Assembly: GCA_963082875.1 (NCBI GenBank)
Contig: OY720100.1
Location: 7,812,001 to 7,876,000, forward strand
Length of the DNA: 64,000 nucleotides
From: Corella eumyota
Taxonomy: Eukaryota; Chordata; Ascidiacea; Phlebobranchia; Corellidae
Direction of reading: 5' to 3'
The number at the start of each line of letters is the position of its first letter. The first letter of the stretch is position 1. The notes under the pieces were generated by a model, which saw only the letters and a list, made by a program, of their open reading frames with translations, was not told the DNA's origin and did not search any database. Made by a program: the position numbers and the translations under genes. Of this stretch, positions 41,371 through 54,828 are shown one piece after another.

Positions 41371-41600
41371 CGGCAGCGTGGTGTAGTGGTAAGAACACTT
41401 GCTACCACACATGAACTCCTGCTGAGTCAGCACTTAATCAGCAGCATACTTACTGGGCAATTATAATCTATAATATCCCAAACTGCCACAGGCAACTTGA
41501 GACTGGGTCGGAGTAACTGATGTTACTCTATGTTTAAGTCACGCATTTGACTCTCCTACATCGAGGAGAAAGATATATACAAAAAAAATATATATATATA
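41371..41600 (+). mobile_element. tRNA-derived SINE, copy 3, internally deleted
   Basis: It starts cggcagcgtggtgtagtggt with an intact A box, then jumps from the acacatga position to aactcctgctgag, so the B box and about 70 bp are missing. Body and tail follow as in the other copies, ending in a ta-dinucleotide run. Without the B box it could not be transcribed by RNA polymerase III as the intact copies could. Confidence 0.85.
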
Positions 41601-42848
41601 TATATAAAGGCTTTTTTTTCCAAATACAGTTCCATATTAATTGTTAAAAGAAAGTTTAATATTAAATATGCAATTTGGTTATATAATTCATATACATGTT
41701 TTTATTTAATCATTTGAATATGGAATTCCCATGCATATATATGCAAATCCATAAAAAAACAAGATAATAACAAAAAACAGTTATAACACAAAATTTAGTT
41801 GACATTTGGACATTAAAAAACAAAACAGCTAATTAACCTCGTGTAAATATATATGCAACAAGTCCCTAAGTACAAACACCAATGTTTTGGTAAATAAAAC
41901 CTAAACTAACAGTTTTGCAATGTTATAACTTATGTGTGTTGGTTTGCATTGATAAAATGGCTAACAAAATCAGAATATTCTGGCAGTTTTTAAGTGTTTG
42001 TCCCATAATAAAAAACAATTATAAAATTTACTACATTTTAAATAAAATATTACAAAACATAAAATGTTAGTTTTTAGTAATAAATAGGGTTAGATTTTTC
42101 TAAAATAAAATTGTTACAAAAAAGGCACAAGCTCAAATTGTTACTATTACTTAATGCACCCTGTCATGTGGGGTTACTTTAACAGTGCAGATATGTGGTT
42201 AGTCAATTAAGGAAAATATAAAACATAATTAAACCGACTGACACCAATTTTTGGTCCAAAAAAAAAAAAAACGAAACATGGGGCAATACAGCTACTTGTT
42301 AATACCTAATAATATTTCTCCTTGTTTATAATACACTTTAAAAATTGGTTTAAATTGTTAAGAAAACAAAAGTCTACTTAGTATTGCACGTTCAGACAGT
42401 ACAATAGGTTCTTATCAGATGCCTTTTATAACTCAGACACCATGGCAAAAAAATAAAGTAAAAATTTGGACACTGTTATATATAATTGAAATAGAGTTTA
42501 CAAATTCAAAGGTGGCTAAAAGCTTGCATTGATGTAATTTACAGGTTGCATTAATATTGATCAAGTTAATATGATTTCGTAAAGTTTTTTAAAACAAGGA
42601 TTCAAAGTTTTTTGAAACAAGGATTTAAAATTTTTTAAAACAAATTTAAATTTTCGGCGATAAGACTTTTAGATGAAGTTGGTATAGAATTACAAACAAA
42701 TTGTATCTTCAAATTCCAAACTAAACCTCATAACCCTAACATAAATCTACCTATATTTTACTACTACTACAAAGTGCTTCTATACATAATATCTAAATAT
42801 CAGGAACTTATCAGGCACTGAACTTTTAAAGAGCACAAAGGTGAGGTA

Positions 42849-45800
42849 TCAGAGGAGGGATTCCCCCGACGGACCCATGACTTGCCGGCGGGGGCTGTGT
42901 GGGGGTGATTCAGGGGTAATCACCAACCGTGCAGGAGTGTACGAGAGAAGGGCAAGCCCAAAAAACAGGATGCTGGCACCCTGGGAATTACACATTTTGG
43001 GTCAATTTTTTGGTTTAGATATTAATTTTTTCTAAAGTGTTTTAAGTTAACTTTAAAGTGTAGGGTGACTTTTTTACCCAGGCCTGACAAAAATAGTTTC
43101 AAAAATAATAAGAAAATCAATTTGAATCTTACCTTGTAAATTACAGACAATATAAGAATACTGAAAGAAAGTTCTTGATTTTTGTACATAACACATGACC
43201 CTGGTCCTTCAGTGCATTGATCTCTTGTATTCCATATAAGACAAGTACTGTCGATCATGGCACCAAAAATGATGGGACCTGGTATGGTGCCCAGGGTCCG
43301 TATAAGGATCCATTGAATACCCACAGCTAGGGATCGGAGCTCTTGGGGAAAGCACCTAAAATATAATGGGTAAATTTTGTTTAAAATTTTTAAATAGGGA
43401 AAAATAGATTTTTCACAGTTACTTTAAATGTAAAAACAACATAATAATGATTTTAAAAAAAGTTTTTCCTATAACAATTAAAAAATGTTTTTTTAAGTTT
43501 AAAAAAATTGTTATCTCAAAAATTGCACAATGCCTATTTAAAAATGTTATTTCTATTTGAAATAAAAAGACACAATAAAAAACTGCATAGTAATATTATC
43601 CAACCTCAAAGATAAATCAACGGAAGGAACAACACAAATGAATGTGGTTGAAATAACAAGAAACAAACCGACTAGGATGATATCATGCCAGTAACAAGGT
43701 TTAAAACATCGGCCTTGTTTTGCTTCACCATTTCCTTGTACAGAAATATATGCTAAAAAATTAAATTTTAAATTAAAAAAAAATAAACAAAATCTTATTT
43801 TTTTTAGATATTATTTTTGTTTATATAAATATAAATTCAGAGTTAATTATTTAAAACTAAATATTTTTTTGTATTTGAAAAAAAACATTTTTAATATAAC
43901 GTTTTCAAAAAATACCAAAAAAAAAACTGTTTTTAATTAAATTGATTGGGACATAAATTCCTAATGGCTTTTTAACCAAAAGCACAATTTTAAAAACAAT
44001 AATTAAAATATTTAATTTTACTTTCCACCTTGGCAAAAAATCTGTGAAAAACAAATTTAATTATTAATGCCGTAAATAAAATGATTTTTTTCTCGCTTCC
44101 ATACCAGACTAATTAAATTACAAAAATACCTTTTAATTTAAATTAAATTAGAGAAAAAAACAAAGCTATTTTTCTGCACATTTCATTTTTAATTAGAAGA
44201 AGTAAACATATATTGTAAAATCATAATATTATATTATTTCTAAGTTAAAAAATAAGTTATAAAAATTTGATAAACATAAGTGCATACTTTACAACCAAGT
44301 TTTTAATGATTTCTTTATTTTATATAAACTGACCTTCAGAATGTTCAATCAAAGATTGTTGTGAAGTAATATTTGTTTTAATCTCAACAGTAATGGTTTC
44401 CGCAATACAAGAACAATTCAAGAAGACCTGAGAAAAACAATTAATTATTCAACACGGTGGATTGGAATTCAAAATAGCTAATCAGTTGAATTTTAAATTC
44501 GAAAACTTTTAAAGGTTAAAGAAATGGCAGAAGTTGAAATTAAATTATATTTTATTCCCGTGGGGTTTTAATGTTTATTTTAACCTGGAAAGTAATTTTT
44601 TAAGACTTTTAACCCCTTGAAAGGTTAAAACCTCCGCAATTTAGGCTAAACAATCAATTAAAAGATAAATCTCTTCAAAAACAAATTCCAAATTAACCTT
44701 TATTTTAACTTTTTTGTAAAAACAAAGTAAAACACTTTCAATTTGTAATCATATAAGAATATATTTGTAATTTTTTTATTGATTATTCTCTTAAAAAACT
44801 TTCAAAAGATTACTAAAAATGTTTTACCTTCTCTTGAGACAGAGGTAAAGTAATTGCAGTACAACCAGCAAAGCAGGGAGAGTAGTAAGTATTTCCATTA
44901 GAACCACATACAGGGACAAATGAATGGGGTGAACACCTGCAGTTTTTGTTGCAAGAGTCGACTGGGTTGTCGGGGTTTAAAATCAGGTTTTTGTTGTTTC
45001 TGTTTAAATTAATCAAATTAGCTAAAGCACTAAAATATTATTTGTGATATATAATATAACGTTTTTTATTTAAGAATTTCACAAAAATATGAACAACATT
45101 TTTGGAAAATTTTTAAAAATATGAACAACATTTTTGTACAGAATATTACCAAAAAAATAAATAATAAATAAAATAAAAATAATTTTAAAGTATGAATTCA
45201 TAACCAAAAGTGTAAAAAATCAAAATTTAAGCAATCAAAATAATAAAGCTTTGACAAATAACAAAGAACAATAGTTATATATTTAAAATTAACAGGGAAA
45301 AAACAGATTTTTTAACACTATTTTTATTTAACTTTTCAGTACAAAATTTTTATTTAAAACTTACAAATCATCATCATTATAAGGCACATTAACACCAGCC
45401 AATGGTATATCATCACAGTGAAGAGTGAGGGCAAATTGGGCAAATAAGCCGAGTAAACTAACACAAAAACACATCCTAAGTGAACTTTTATAACCAAGTT
45501 TCAGGCCACTCATTAAGAATGCACCAACTAACATACCACCTGCACCAGCAGGTATGCAAACATAACCTAAAAATTAAATTTAAAATATTTTTTTTTTGAT
45601 TAATAGGGTAAAAATAATCAGTTTAAAAATAAATGGGATTGGTATGGAGCTTCTTAACACACCCTAATGTTTATGTATAATTTAGTGATTTTGGTGTGAA
45701 AATCATAAACCTGTAATAAGCCAAAATTAAGTTAGCTAAAAATAATTCTAAAAAAATTCCATTTTTGATTTTAATTTTTTATAACATTTCAAAATTTAAT

Positions 45801-48800
45801 TTTTTTGCAAATATTATTTGATTTACCAAATAGGTTTGCAGCATCTGATGCAGATTTTCCAAACTGAGATTCAACAAATTTAGGTCCAAAAGTAGAAAAA
45901 CCAGACACCAATGTTCCTAATACAGCTGCTGATATACTCAAATACATAAATGCTTTATTTGTGATTACTTCAACAAAATCTCTAAAAAAACAAAACTAAT
46001 TTTTAATTTATTATTTAAATATTTAAAAATATTTAAGACTAGGAAGTACATTGTATATATTCATGCTATATTATGAGAGGGACTTTTTTGTATTAAAAAA
46101 ATATTTTATATTACATTAAAAATTTAAAAAAGGGTTACCCAAAACACAATCTTAGAATTTTAAGTGATCTTTGACAAAAAAATTGGTCAAATTACATAAA
46201 ATGCAATTTAATTTAATCTGTAATCCATTACATCAATGCACAGAGCAATTTGCCATGAATAACATAAATAATAAATGAATAAATGTTAGCGCTTCAATTT
46301 ACAAATTACCTCAAAAAATCTCTCAAATGTTGGCAGGTGATACCGAGTTGTGAAGACTTGTTATCGCTGGGTTGTGTTGAATTGGATTGAGGTAAGCTAT
46401 GTGGTAGTTCTTCAATGCGTAGGGGTATAGCCTGTTCTTTGCCAATATGATTTTCTGTGTTTGGTTCTAAAAAAAAATTAGTCACTGAATTTTTTGAAAC
46501 AATGACTAGGGCAATGCATTTTTTTTAATTCTCTTTGGTTATTCTTAACTTTTACAAAGCTCATTGTTTTGTAAGATCATACAATGCATATTTTGCTAAA
46601 TACAAGCAAATTAACAATATGATATCAATAGCACACAATTAAACACTTAATCAAAACAAAAAAACATGCTTTGTTTTATACAAAAACGTTAGCCAAAAAT
46701 AACAAACAATAGACAATAACTCAGGACATGAATATAAACGAAACTTACTTATCTGGCAAAGTGAATCATCCTTGTTTTTTCCTATATCAGCGTCTACACC
46801 ATTAATACCAACACTTCTTACTATGCTATCATGCCTTGGTGTATATTGGTGACCCTTTATATTCACCATTGTTATCTTTCGGGTCAAGTTGCTGGGTAAC
46901 TTCTTGGGGTACCCCAGTATGGGTATGGCAAGTAGAAACATAATGATGGCGCTGATTAGGAACCCCACCCACCAAGCCCCTACCCACTGTGGACTTTCTG
47001 AATTGATGTCTTCAGGTCTGTGTAAAAAGTATATTTGTAAAAAAAATTTTTAAATTTTATATAAAATAAAATTTTAACTATTTTTTTATGATGTTTATAT
47101 AGCAATTGAAGTATTTTTATAGTAACAACATTTATTTATTTAACAACACAATTCCAATTTAATAGTTTTTAAAATTTAAAAATAGATTTTTATTTGCAAC
47201 ATTGCTTTTAAATAAAAATTATTGAAATTTTTTAAATGCGAAAAAGCATTAGATTCTGCTATAAACAGATAAAAAAATAAATATCAGCATAGTTTAACCT
47301 TCTGAATATTTAAGGCACCTGCATATAATTAATCTTATTCGCTCTAAATAATAATTAAACAATTAGGAAGGATGCCACTCAAATTTCCCATTTATAATAA
47401 TCGCGACAATGATTAATTAGGCACTAAAACATGTTTTTGCACTGGTAAAACCGCAGCACTGCAGAAATTGAGCAAAAATTTGCAAAATAAGAAAATTTTT
47501 GGCATTTTCAAGGAAATGACAAAATAACCACGTAAACAACTCTATAATTTGAGTCATTTACAAACCTAATAAAACAAACAAGTTTTTCCTAGGAAGGAAA
47601 AAAAGCCATGTACTTCTGACTGTTATAGGCTATTAAACACTATATTAAGGGTAATTTCTACATTGTACAAAAATGTTCAATATGTTATAAAAAGTTCAAA
47701 AAGAATGAAAAGTGCACAAAACAGTAGTCAAGTACCGAATATATACAATAAAATGACTTAATTTAATAAATGAAAACAAAAAACACATTTTTCCAATTTT
47801 TTCAGTACAGCATATTTAGGTCAAATTAGGAGTTGTTTTTTTTTCCCTTTTATTAACAACAACTTATATATATACAAAAAAAAATTTCCCTAATACATAC
47901 AACACCTTATTAACACATTTATCAGGTTCAAAAACGCAGAGGCTCTGAAAAACAGGAAATAATCCAAACGATACAAACTTACGTTATTTCAAGCTCGGTG
48001 AACACCTTTAAAAGCTGGCCACCCACAATAAAGCCTATTGCCGGCCCGATTAAAGCGCCCATGTAGTATATACCTAAATATAATTGATTTATTTACTATA
48101 TAAATATTCTTAAAATGTGAAATTGGTAGCGTGGGCGTTCAGCCTAAGGTTAATGGCAATCTAAAATTAGATTACTTCTTAGAACTTGATCTTTTGCAAA
48201 TCTTCACACAATTTAAACTTAAACAAAAAAAGATTTATTTTTTTAAACTTAATTTTATTTTTTTTTATTTTAACTGATTAATTTTTAAAATCATAAAGCA
48301 GCTAGTATATCAGTAGATTATAATAAATATAAAACCTTTTTTATGAGTTTTTATTTACACCTAATTTTATTTGTAACAGAGTTATATTTACTTTGTAATT
48401 TAAAAGTTTTACACAAACTCTACATAGCAAATAATTTGGTTGTAAATTGAACATAACTGACAATACATCACAGTAGGATGCCACTTAACAGAACAACATA
48501 TTTCTCGCTAAAGTGTGATGTATAACTTTGTAACATCTTTTAATCAATTAGTTAACTGTTATTGGGTCAAATTAAACGCAATAAAATAATTATGGTTGTA
48601 AAGTTGTCGAAGGTATATCCTGGCTAAATTTATGACCATGCTTTAGTCAATCAAATTAGAATAAAAGAGTTATGTAGCTTAAGGCTACCTAAATTACATA
48701 TCAAGATTATATTTGCAACTTGAAATTGGGATAAGTCAGGGTTATTTTGATAACATAAATAAAGGCTGTCTAAAATAAAAATAGCTTTAGATAATAACAC

Positions 48801-51170
48801 AATAAGGTTTTTGTCTTTTATCACTAGGCCATATAAATCAATCAAATTAAATGATTTAATTAAAACCATAAAAAATCAATTTGGTTTGGCAGTAGTGTTA
48901 AAAAGCTCTTAGTATTCATGCAAATAGTCCAAATTTTACACATTGATTTCTTACCAATATAAATGGGGTAAACTTGAGGATCCACGCTTTCATCAATAAA
49001 GGTAACGGCAAGTACAGCAAGTGGTGTACATCCCACTCCTGTGATAAACTGTCCAATCAGGAGGACGTATTTCATTTGATTGATGGAAATGTAAGGGCCG
49101 AGATGGTTTAGTATTTCTTTACAATTTATCAAGTTTACAGAACCTAAAAAAAACATTTTAAAATATAAAAAAAATAAACATTTTGAAAAGAACCGCTATA
49201 ATTTTACACAACATAGTTACACTAATGCTTAAAAAGTTTTTTATACAAAATTGTCAAGTTAATCATTTAAGTAACAGTAGTAATACTACCTAGTAACCTT
49301 ACATAATTGATGGGGTAGTAAACATTTAGGAAATCAATTAACTAGGAAATTCAAAGCCACTTTTTACTATAATTACCAATTTGTGGTTTAACAACTACAA
49401 ACTAAATCAAATTAACCAATTAAGTTTTAGGTTACTCTGGGTCGAACAGCTTCTGTAAGTTACAGTTAAGACTATGGTGTGACATAAATTTAACCTCAAA
49501 CAAAAAAAATAAAAAGTAAAATTTAAAAATAACTAAAGGTCGTCGACCTGATGTTGTTTGACGTTCGATAAAAACAATTTCATTTTACAATTCAGAAATT
49601 GCCTAAGTGGGCAAGTAAAATAAATCAATAAAATTGTCCCATTTTAGAGTAGACTATTTGTTTAACATGTTAAGCAAATGTTATTCCAAACCAATACACC
49701 AACTCAAGCCCATCAAATCAATATTAGAAATGACAGATGAAAATTTAAACCAAATATACAAATTATTTACCTGTTACATTTTGTGAATCAGTTTGAATTG
49801 GTTCACATAAATTAGAACTTGTTAAATTATCCTTTAAAAAAATAAAATGATCTGTTATTAGTTTTTATTGGGAATATTTAAAAACAAAGTTATAAAAAAA
49901 AACTAAACTTAACCAATAAAATTACATAACTTAGTGAAACAATTTATAAAACACTTTCACAAAATTAAATACAAAAAAATTGACATGGGATACTATATAT
50001 CTGCAATCTTGCAAAGTTTTTTTTATAAAAAAAAGGTTTATATAAACCTGTGAAGAAATAGTTGAAATGCCATCGCTATACTCATAAGGTCCCGTTAAGA
50101 AATGAGGAAGTGAAATCATAAACGAACCAAGCGAAGTTAACATTAATCCAATTCCTATCCAACGAGGTTTGTGGCCTTTTCCACCTTCATAAATGAAAAA
50201 AAATCACTTGAAAGAATTTTAATAAGAGCGGGAAAAAATAAGACATGAGTTAACCTTAAAAAATTTGAAAAATGCTGTCCTAATAAAAAAAGAGAACTGA
50301 AAACGCTGCTACGAAAAAAATCACTTAAAAGAATTATAATAAGATGGGGAAAAATAAGACATGAGTTAACCTTAAATATTTGAAATATGCTGCCCTAATA
50401 AAAATGGGAACTGAAAACACTGCTTTTATAAAAAAAAATTGCAAATTCGGTTTTTATTAAAAAATAAAATACACTAAACAACAAAAAATTAAAATATTGT
50501 TTTCATAAAAAACAGAATTAAATTATATATATACATTATTAAATTTGTATATAATTTACAAACATTATTTAAGACCACAACGCACTGATTAATCTAATTG
50601 AGAGTTAAAATAAATTATTAAAATGTTTAACTTTATAGTTAAAAGCCACCAAGTTCATAAATTATTAAACTTTTTAACAACTTTTAAAATAGGTCAAAAC
50701 TCACCCAAATAGCTTATAGGAAGTAGGGCAATACAACCAGCAATGTCATATCCACTTATTATTAATCCAGATTCAGAACTTAATAGGTTAAATCTTCTTT
50801 CAATTGAGGTAACGCTAACCTATGAAATAAGTTACATGTTGCTAAATTTATTTTAAAATTTTAATTTAAAATAAATATAATAAAAAAAATAAACAAATGT
50901 AGAAAAATAATATGAAGTAGAGTCCATACTTTTTTTTGCTTAGCTGCATTTTTATTAAAGTATTTAGCAATTTATTTACTTTACCTTTAAAATACCATTT
51001 GTAGTAATTCCTTGTAAAACGTTAGCGAGTGTTAGTAAGACAAGAAAGGCTTTAGCATTGTTTAATCGTTTTTGAAGAAATTTAGGCTGTAACGCTCCCC
51101 ACCCATATTTATATTCGACAGAAGAATTTTGTTCTTCTGCATTGTCCCGATGTTCATTGTCCACTGACAT
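42849..51170 (-). CDS. SLCO4-like: SLCO4-like organic anion transporting polypeptide (OATP)
   Basis: OATPs are twelve-helix plasma-membrane carriers for bile acids, steroid conjugates and thyroid hormones. About 15 exons: 51170-about 50984, about 50821-50703, 50191-50050, 49835-49773, 49143-48957, 48075-47982, 47018-46753, 46468-46312, 45984-45827, 45567-45364, 45001-44828, 44426-44333, 43754-43609, 43355-43134 and 43000-42849 (stop TGA). Marks: [12 protein letters not shown] at the N-terminus, [36 protein letters not shown], the family signature [12 protein letters not shown], and a Kazal-like extracellular loop with [20 protein letters not shown]. The last exon gives one more hydrophobic stretch ([14 protein letters not shown]) and a Pro/Ser-rich tail. 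Similarity from memory is closest to SLCO4A1 (GWG...PRPLQ, GHKPRWLG). The subfamily is therefore a judgement, the family is not. Introns are long and AT-rich. Confidence 0.92.
50197..50440 (-). repeat. Tandem duplication of ~125 bp in SLCO intron
   Basis: Two adjacent copies of a unit containing aataagacatgagttaacc, tgaaaaatgctgtcctaa (or its variant) and gaactgaaaac. The copies are diverged at perhaps one base in ten. This is intronic DNA between the second and third coding exons; no function inferred. Confidence 0.75.
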
Positions 51171-51743
51171 AATCCAATTCCGGCAAAAAATTCGTTTATG
51201 TAAAAAATAATTTTAAATTCTTCTTCCTTACAAGCATATTTACATTGTAACCTGGCTAAGTTTAAAATCTTAAATCTTTAAGTTTCTGCAAAATATAGAG
51301 AATAGTAAAACAAAAATTAAATAATTTCGATCAGTATAAAGTATTGCAAATATGAATAACAATTTAATGAAACACTTCGTTGGAACATTTAAAAATCGAC
51401 TTGAAGCCCATTAATACCAACATTATCATATAATTAAATATCAATATAAGAAAAACAGTTAGTTTTATCGAAACAAATGCTGTTTCCTAAAAAGAAAGGT
51501 GTAAATTAATTTAATTTTTAGTATTCAGTATAAATTAGTCTTCAACAAATAATTTAATAGACTGGCATAAAAATTATTCAATAGGCAGTAATAAAAAAAA
51601 CAAGAAACAAGTTATTATATCAGTTAGCAAAAATAAAAATTAAACCAAAAAATAGCCAGACTTAAAAATCCTGTTTATAAATAAAAGGCTAATAATTAAA
51701 AATTAAACAGTATGTATAGGAGAAGCGGCAGTACAATAGTTAG
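51171..51743. other. Intergenic, SLCO 5' flank and ATG16L1 3' UTR
   Basis: A 573-bp AT-rich gap, both neighbours on the minus strand. It contains the SLCO promoter and the end of the ATG16L1 transcript. Nothing else recognised. Confidence 0.5.
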
Positions 51744-53546
51744 TTATTCTGACCATAAAACACACATTTTATTTTTATCTCCTGTAATCAGTCGTCCTCC
51801 ACTCCAGTTACAGGAAATCACTGGATCGTTATGTTCTTTGGTTAAACTTTCTCTATCTCCTGTTTTAATGTTCCAGGAGAAAACCGAACCGTCACTTGAA
51901 CCCACTGCAACATATTCCCCGTCCGAGCTGCAAGCACATCTAGTCTGGTCTGTTGCCACCTTAAACAAATCATCAGAAAAAACTTTTAAAACTGCAGACT
52001 TGCGTAAATCAATTATCTCAATTGTGTGGTCTTTAGTGCAACACACTAGAAGTGTTTTGTCAACTGGCATGTCTATTGAAGTTACACGGCCACCAACAAC
52101 AACTTCATTTTGAACTGAATGGCCAGACACTCTTGCATCCCAAACTCTAATCTTTCTATCAAAATGGCCGCTTGCAAGACAGTCATTACTGTCGGCTGCT
52201 ACAATGTCATTACAAGAAGAACCTGCCATAAATGTTCTTGTGCAAGCTCCTGAGCGTACATCCCAGACTTTTACAGTTCTGTCATTGCTACCTGAGACAA
52301 GTTTATTTGAAGATCCTAAAAAACAAGAAGCCAACACTTTTCCACCATGCCCTGTTAAGGTTAATCTTAATCTTTGTGAGCCCAAAGACCACAATCTAGT
52401 AGCATAATCATTAGAACTAGCAGCTAACAGTTGTTCATGGGCATCAAAATCGATGCTGGTAATACCACCATTACTGCCACGCAGGGTGTGTTGAAGTCGA
52501 CTTTTATCACCAATAAAATTCCAAATGTGGATAAATCTGTCAGAGCCACCAGTAGCTAATAAACCGCCCGAAGTAGAGAATCGAGTGGCAGTTACCTCAC
52601 CTTCATGTGCTTTCCATTTGCAAACTGTTTCATATGGCAACCTGACAATTGCGGTGCAGAATTGTAAATTCATTCTTGTACCACTAGCATCTTCATCTTC
52701 AATGGTTCGAGGTTTTTGTCCGAAAAAATCTAAAAATTTATTTTTAAAAGAAGATTGGTTCATGGGGCTTATTGATTTAGCAGTTGGAGAAGTAGGGTTC
52801 GACGTGGTCGTTTTTTCTCTTTGTTCTTTATTTTGTAAATTTGAAGTTTCAATACTATTTTTTTTGTCTAAATTGTTTTTAAATTTTAGATTTTCGCTGT
52901 TTAGACTTTCAGCTTCTGTGTGTTTATATCGCATCCATCTTTCTACCAAGTCTCGATTTTCAATTTGGCATTGACGCAATTTAGCATCAACTGATTCATA
53001 AGTTATGTGCAGAGCTTGATACTCATCTTTTAATGTTTGATTCGCCTGTTGTTGCTCTGATATTTTTTGCTCTAATTCATTTACTTTTTCACTTAAAGTT
53101 GTTATGTCATTGTCTTTTGTTTGAAGCTGAGATGTTACTTTTGAAACCTCCTTTTCTTTTTCCTGTAAAGCAACATTCAAGTCAATAATTTGTTGGGCTC
53201 TTGCGCCTTTCGTTCTATGTACAGCAGTTAATTCTTCTTGAACGCGGAACAATTTTTGCTCTAGCTGCGAAACTTGAGCACTTTTCTCAACATTTACAGC
53301 CCCAACATGAGCTTTATTTGCCAGGTCCTGGTTTTCTTGCTTTAACTTTTCAAATTCATTTTTCTGGTTCTTCTGGGAGTTCATTAATTCCTGATTTTGT
53401 GCATACAGCTGAGCATGAGCATTTATTAAAGTAGAGAATTTATTGTAAACAATATTTCTCTTTTCAATTTGAAGCAAAATATCAGCTTTAAAACCGTCAA
53501 TTTCCATGTTGTTATTAATTAAGGCGACTTCATTTACCATCAACAA
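51744..53546 (-). CDS. ATG16L1: ATG16L1, autophagy protein (single exon)
   Basis: ATG16L1 forms the ATG12-ATG5-ATG16L1 complex that directs LC3 lipidation to the growing autophagosome. The 600-residue frame is unbroken. Residues about 15-45 form the ATG5-binding helix (ADILLQIEKRNIVYNKFSTL), residues about 50-225 a long coiled coil containing the strongly conserved NQTLKDEYQALHITYE, then a Ser/Asn-rich linker and seven WD40 repeats from about residue 310 (WKAHEGEVTATRFS, GSNGGITSIDFDAHEQ, LTGHGGKVLASCFLG, AGSSCNDIVA, SGHFDRKIRVWDARVSG) to the final CVLWSE. Length is close to the vertebrate isoforms. The coding region has no intron, unlike nearly all neighbours. Three Met codons lie near the start (residues 1, 3 and 14); I take the first. 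Confidence 0.97.
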   Translation of the reverse strand: MLMVNEVALINNNMEIDGFKADILLQIEKRNIVYNKFSTLINAHAQLYAQNQELMNSQKNQKNEFEKLKQENQDLANKAHVGAVNVEKSAQVSQLEQKLFRVQEELTAVHRTKGARAQQIIDLNVALQEKEKEVSKVTSQLQTKDNDITTLSEKVNELEQKISEQQQANQTLKDEYQALHITYESVDAKLRQCQIENRDLVERWMRYKHTEAESLNSENLKFKNNLDKKNSIETSNLQNKEQREKTTTSNPTSPTAKSISPMNQSSFKNKFLDFFGQKPRTIEDEDASGTRMNLQFCTAIVRLPYETVCKWKAHEGEVTATRFSTSGGLLATGGSDRFIHIWNFIGDKSRLQHTLRGSNGGITSIDFDAHEQLLAASSNDYATRLWSLGSQRLRLTLTGHGGKVLASCFLGSSNKLVSGSNDRTVKVWDVRSGACTRTFMAGSSCNDIVAADSNDCLASGHFDRKIRVWDARVSGHSVQNEVVVGGRVTSIDMPVDKTLLVCCTKDHTIEIIDLRKSAVLKVFSDDLFKVATDQTRCACSSDGEYVAVGSSDGSVFSWNIKTGDRESLTKEHNDPVISCNWSGGRLITGDKNKMCVLWSE

Positions 53547-54828
53547 ATTTTAACTAACTTAAAGCGCTAACTGGCTAACGTGAACCTAAAAAAGTATTTA
53601 CATTTTAGCCACAACACAAAAAGTACAAAAATAGAAATTTTACGTTTTTTGTATTAAACTACTAAACTTACTAGCAGACTGTTAATAATTCAAAAAAAAT
53701 TGTTTTGGTTTTACAAACTTCCCGACATGCACAACGTCGCGCTATGCCTGCTATGTTGTTTATGCGTGCTGTACGTCTGTGCGTGAGCGAACTAGCGGCT
53801 AACGCACAACCCTCGATTATCTGAACATGACGTCATGTCACAACGTAAATAAAAATAGAGTAGTAACTTTTCATAAACTTCAAGTAGTAACTTTTTTTTC
53901 ATAATATATGCTTGATGTAAAATAGACGACCTTACAGCATAAATACAGAATAACATTTGTTGCCGCAACTCTTTTAAAAGTTGAATTTGGCATTTTGAAA
54001 TATTATTATTCATATTACCTAATAAATAGGTTGCCGAGTGTTTTTTGAATCATCAGGAATTCGTAGCGTTTGAAGCGCCTTTCCCAAAAGCGCAGCACGG
54101 AAATAGTGGGGTTTAAACCCAAGTGATAAACAAAATGCCCAAAATCTTACACAAAGCATCCCTACCAAACTTATTCTAAAAACGCGTTTTTGGCATTACA
54201 TAGGTATTAATAAAAGCTTTAAGGTTATGCTAAAACATGAGCTAATTACCTACTCAAAGTAGCTGGTAGTTTCGAAAACCAGAAAGTATAATTGTAAAAA
54301 ATAACTTAAAAAATAATCTTACTTATTAATAAGGTTTATAATCAGAAAAAAGTTCTTTAGAATTTAAAAATTCTAAAATATTATTTTTAAAATATAAAAG
54401 ATATAAAAGATAATCCAATAAATGTAAAATTGGTTTCGATGGTACTATGTTAATTAATAAACCATAGGTTAATTTAAACAAACAGTTTTGATTTGTTAAA
54501 GTCTTTCAGCCGTGAATGTACAGAAATGAAATATTACGGTCGATTTAAACAACTTAAGTATAAAGAAATACAAATAAAGACCGTTATTGTTTGATTTGAA
54601 AAGCGAGCCCTATTCATAAGTGGCGAAATACGTAAAAGTAAACTTTAAAAACCGGATATTTTAATGTAGACCTAAAGATTTCAATTTATAAGTTAACCAA
54701 ATTTTAAATTTATCTTTAGTTTACTAAAACATTAATTGAAAGCAACATTTAAGGATGCAAGAGTAGCAAGGTTGGAGGTTAAAAAAAAATAACAAAAAAG
54801 TATGATTGAATAAAATTGTCGAACCAAA
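53547..54828. promoter_or_regulatory. Bidirectional promoter region ATG16L1 / MANSC gene
   Basis: A 1.28-kb space between divergent start codons. The stretch 53700-53850 is much less AT-rich than its surroundings, with several CpGs and a tgacgtca-like CRE palindrome near 53828 (gaacatgacgtcatgtc). This is a good candidate for the ATG16L1 core promoter. Further right the DNA returns to AT-rich. Confidence 0.5.

Larger units (their letters stand above)
40642..42848. other. Convergent 3' ends of EIF4E3 and SLCO4-like gene
   Basis: About 2.2 kb between two stop codons facing each other; largely 3' UTRs. The AATAAA at 41245-41250 may end EIF4E3. A SINE copy lies at 41371-41600. No protein gene seen; short frames at 40959-41177 and 41242-41433 are AT-driven. 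Confidence 0.5.

Noticed and set aside
51712-53434. Several long plus-strand frames across ATG16L1
   Set aside because: Antisense to a clearly conserved WD40/coiled-coil protein; no evidence for an antisense gene.
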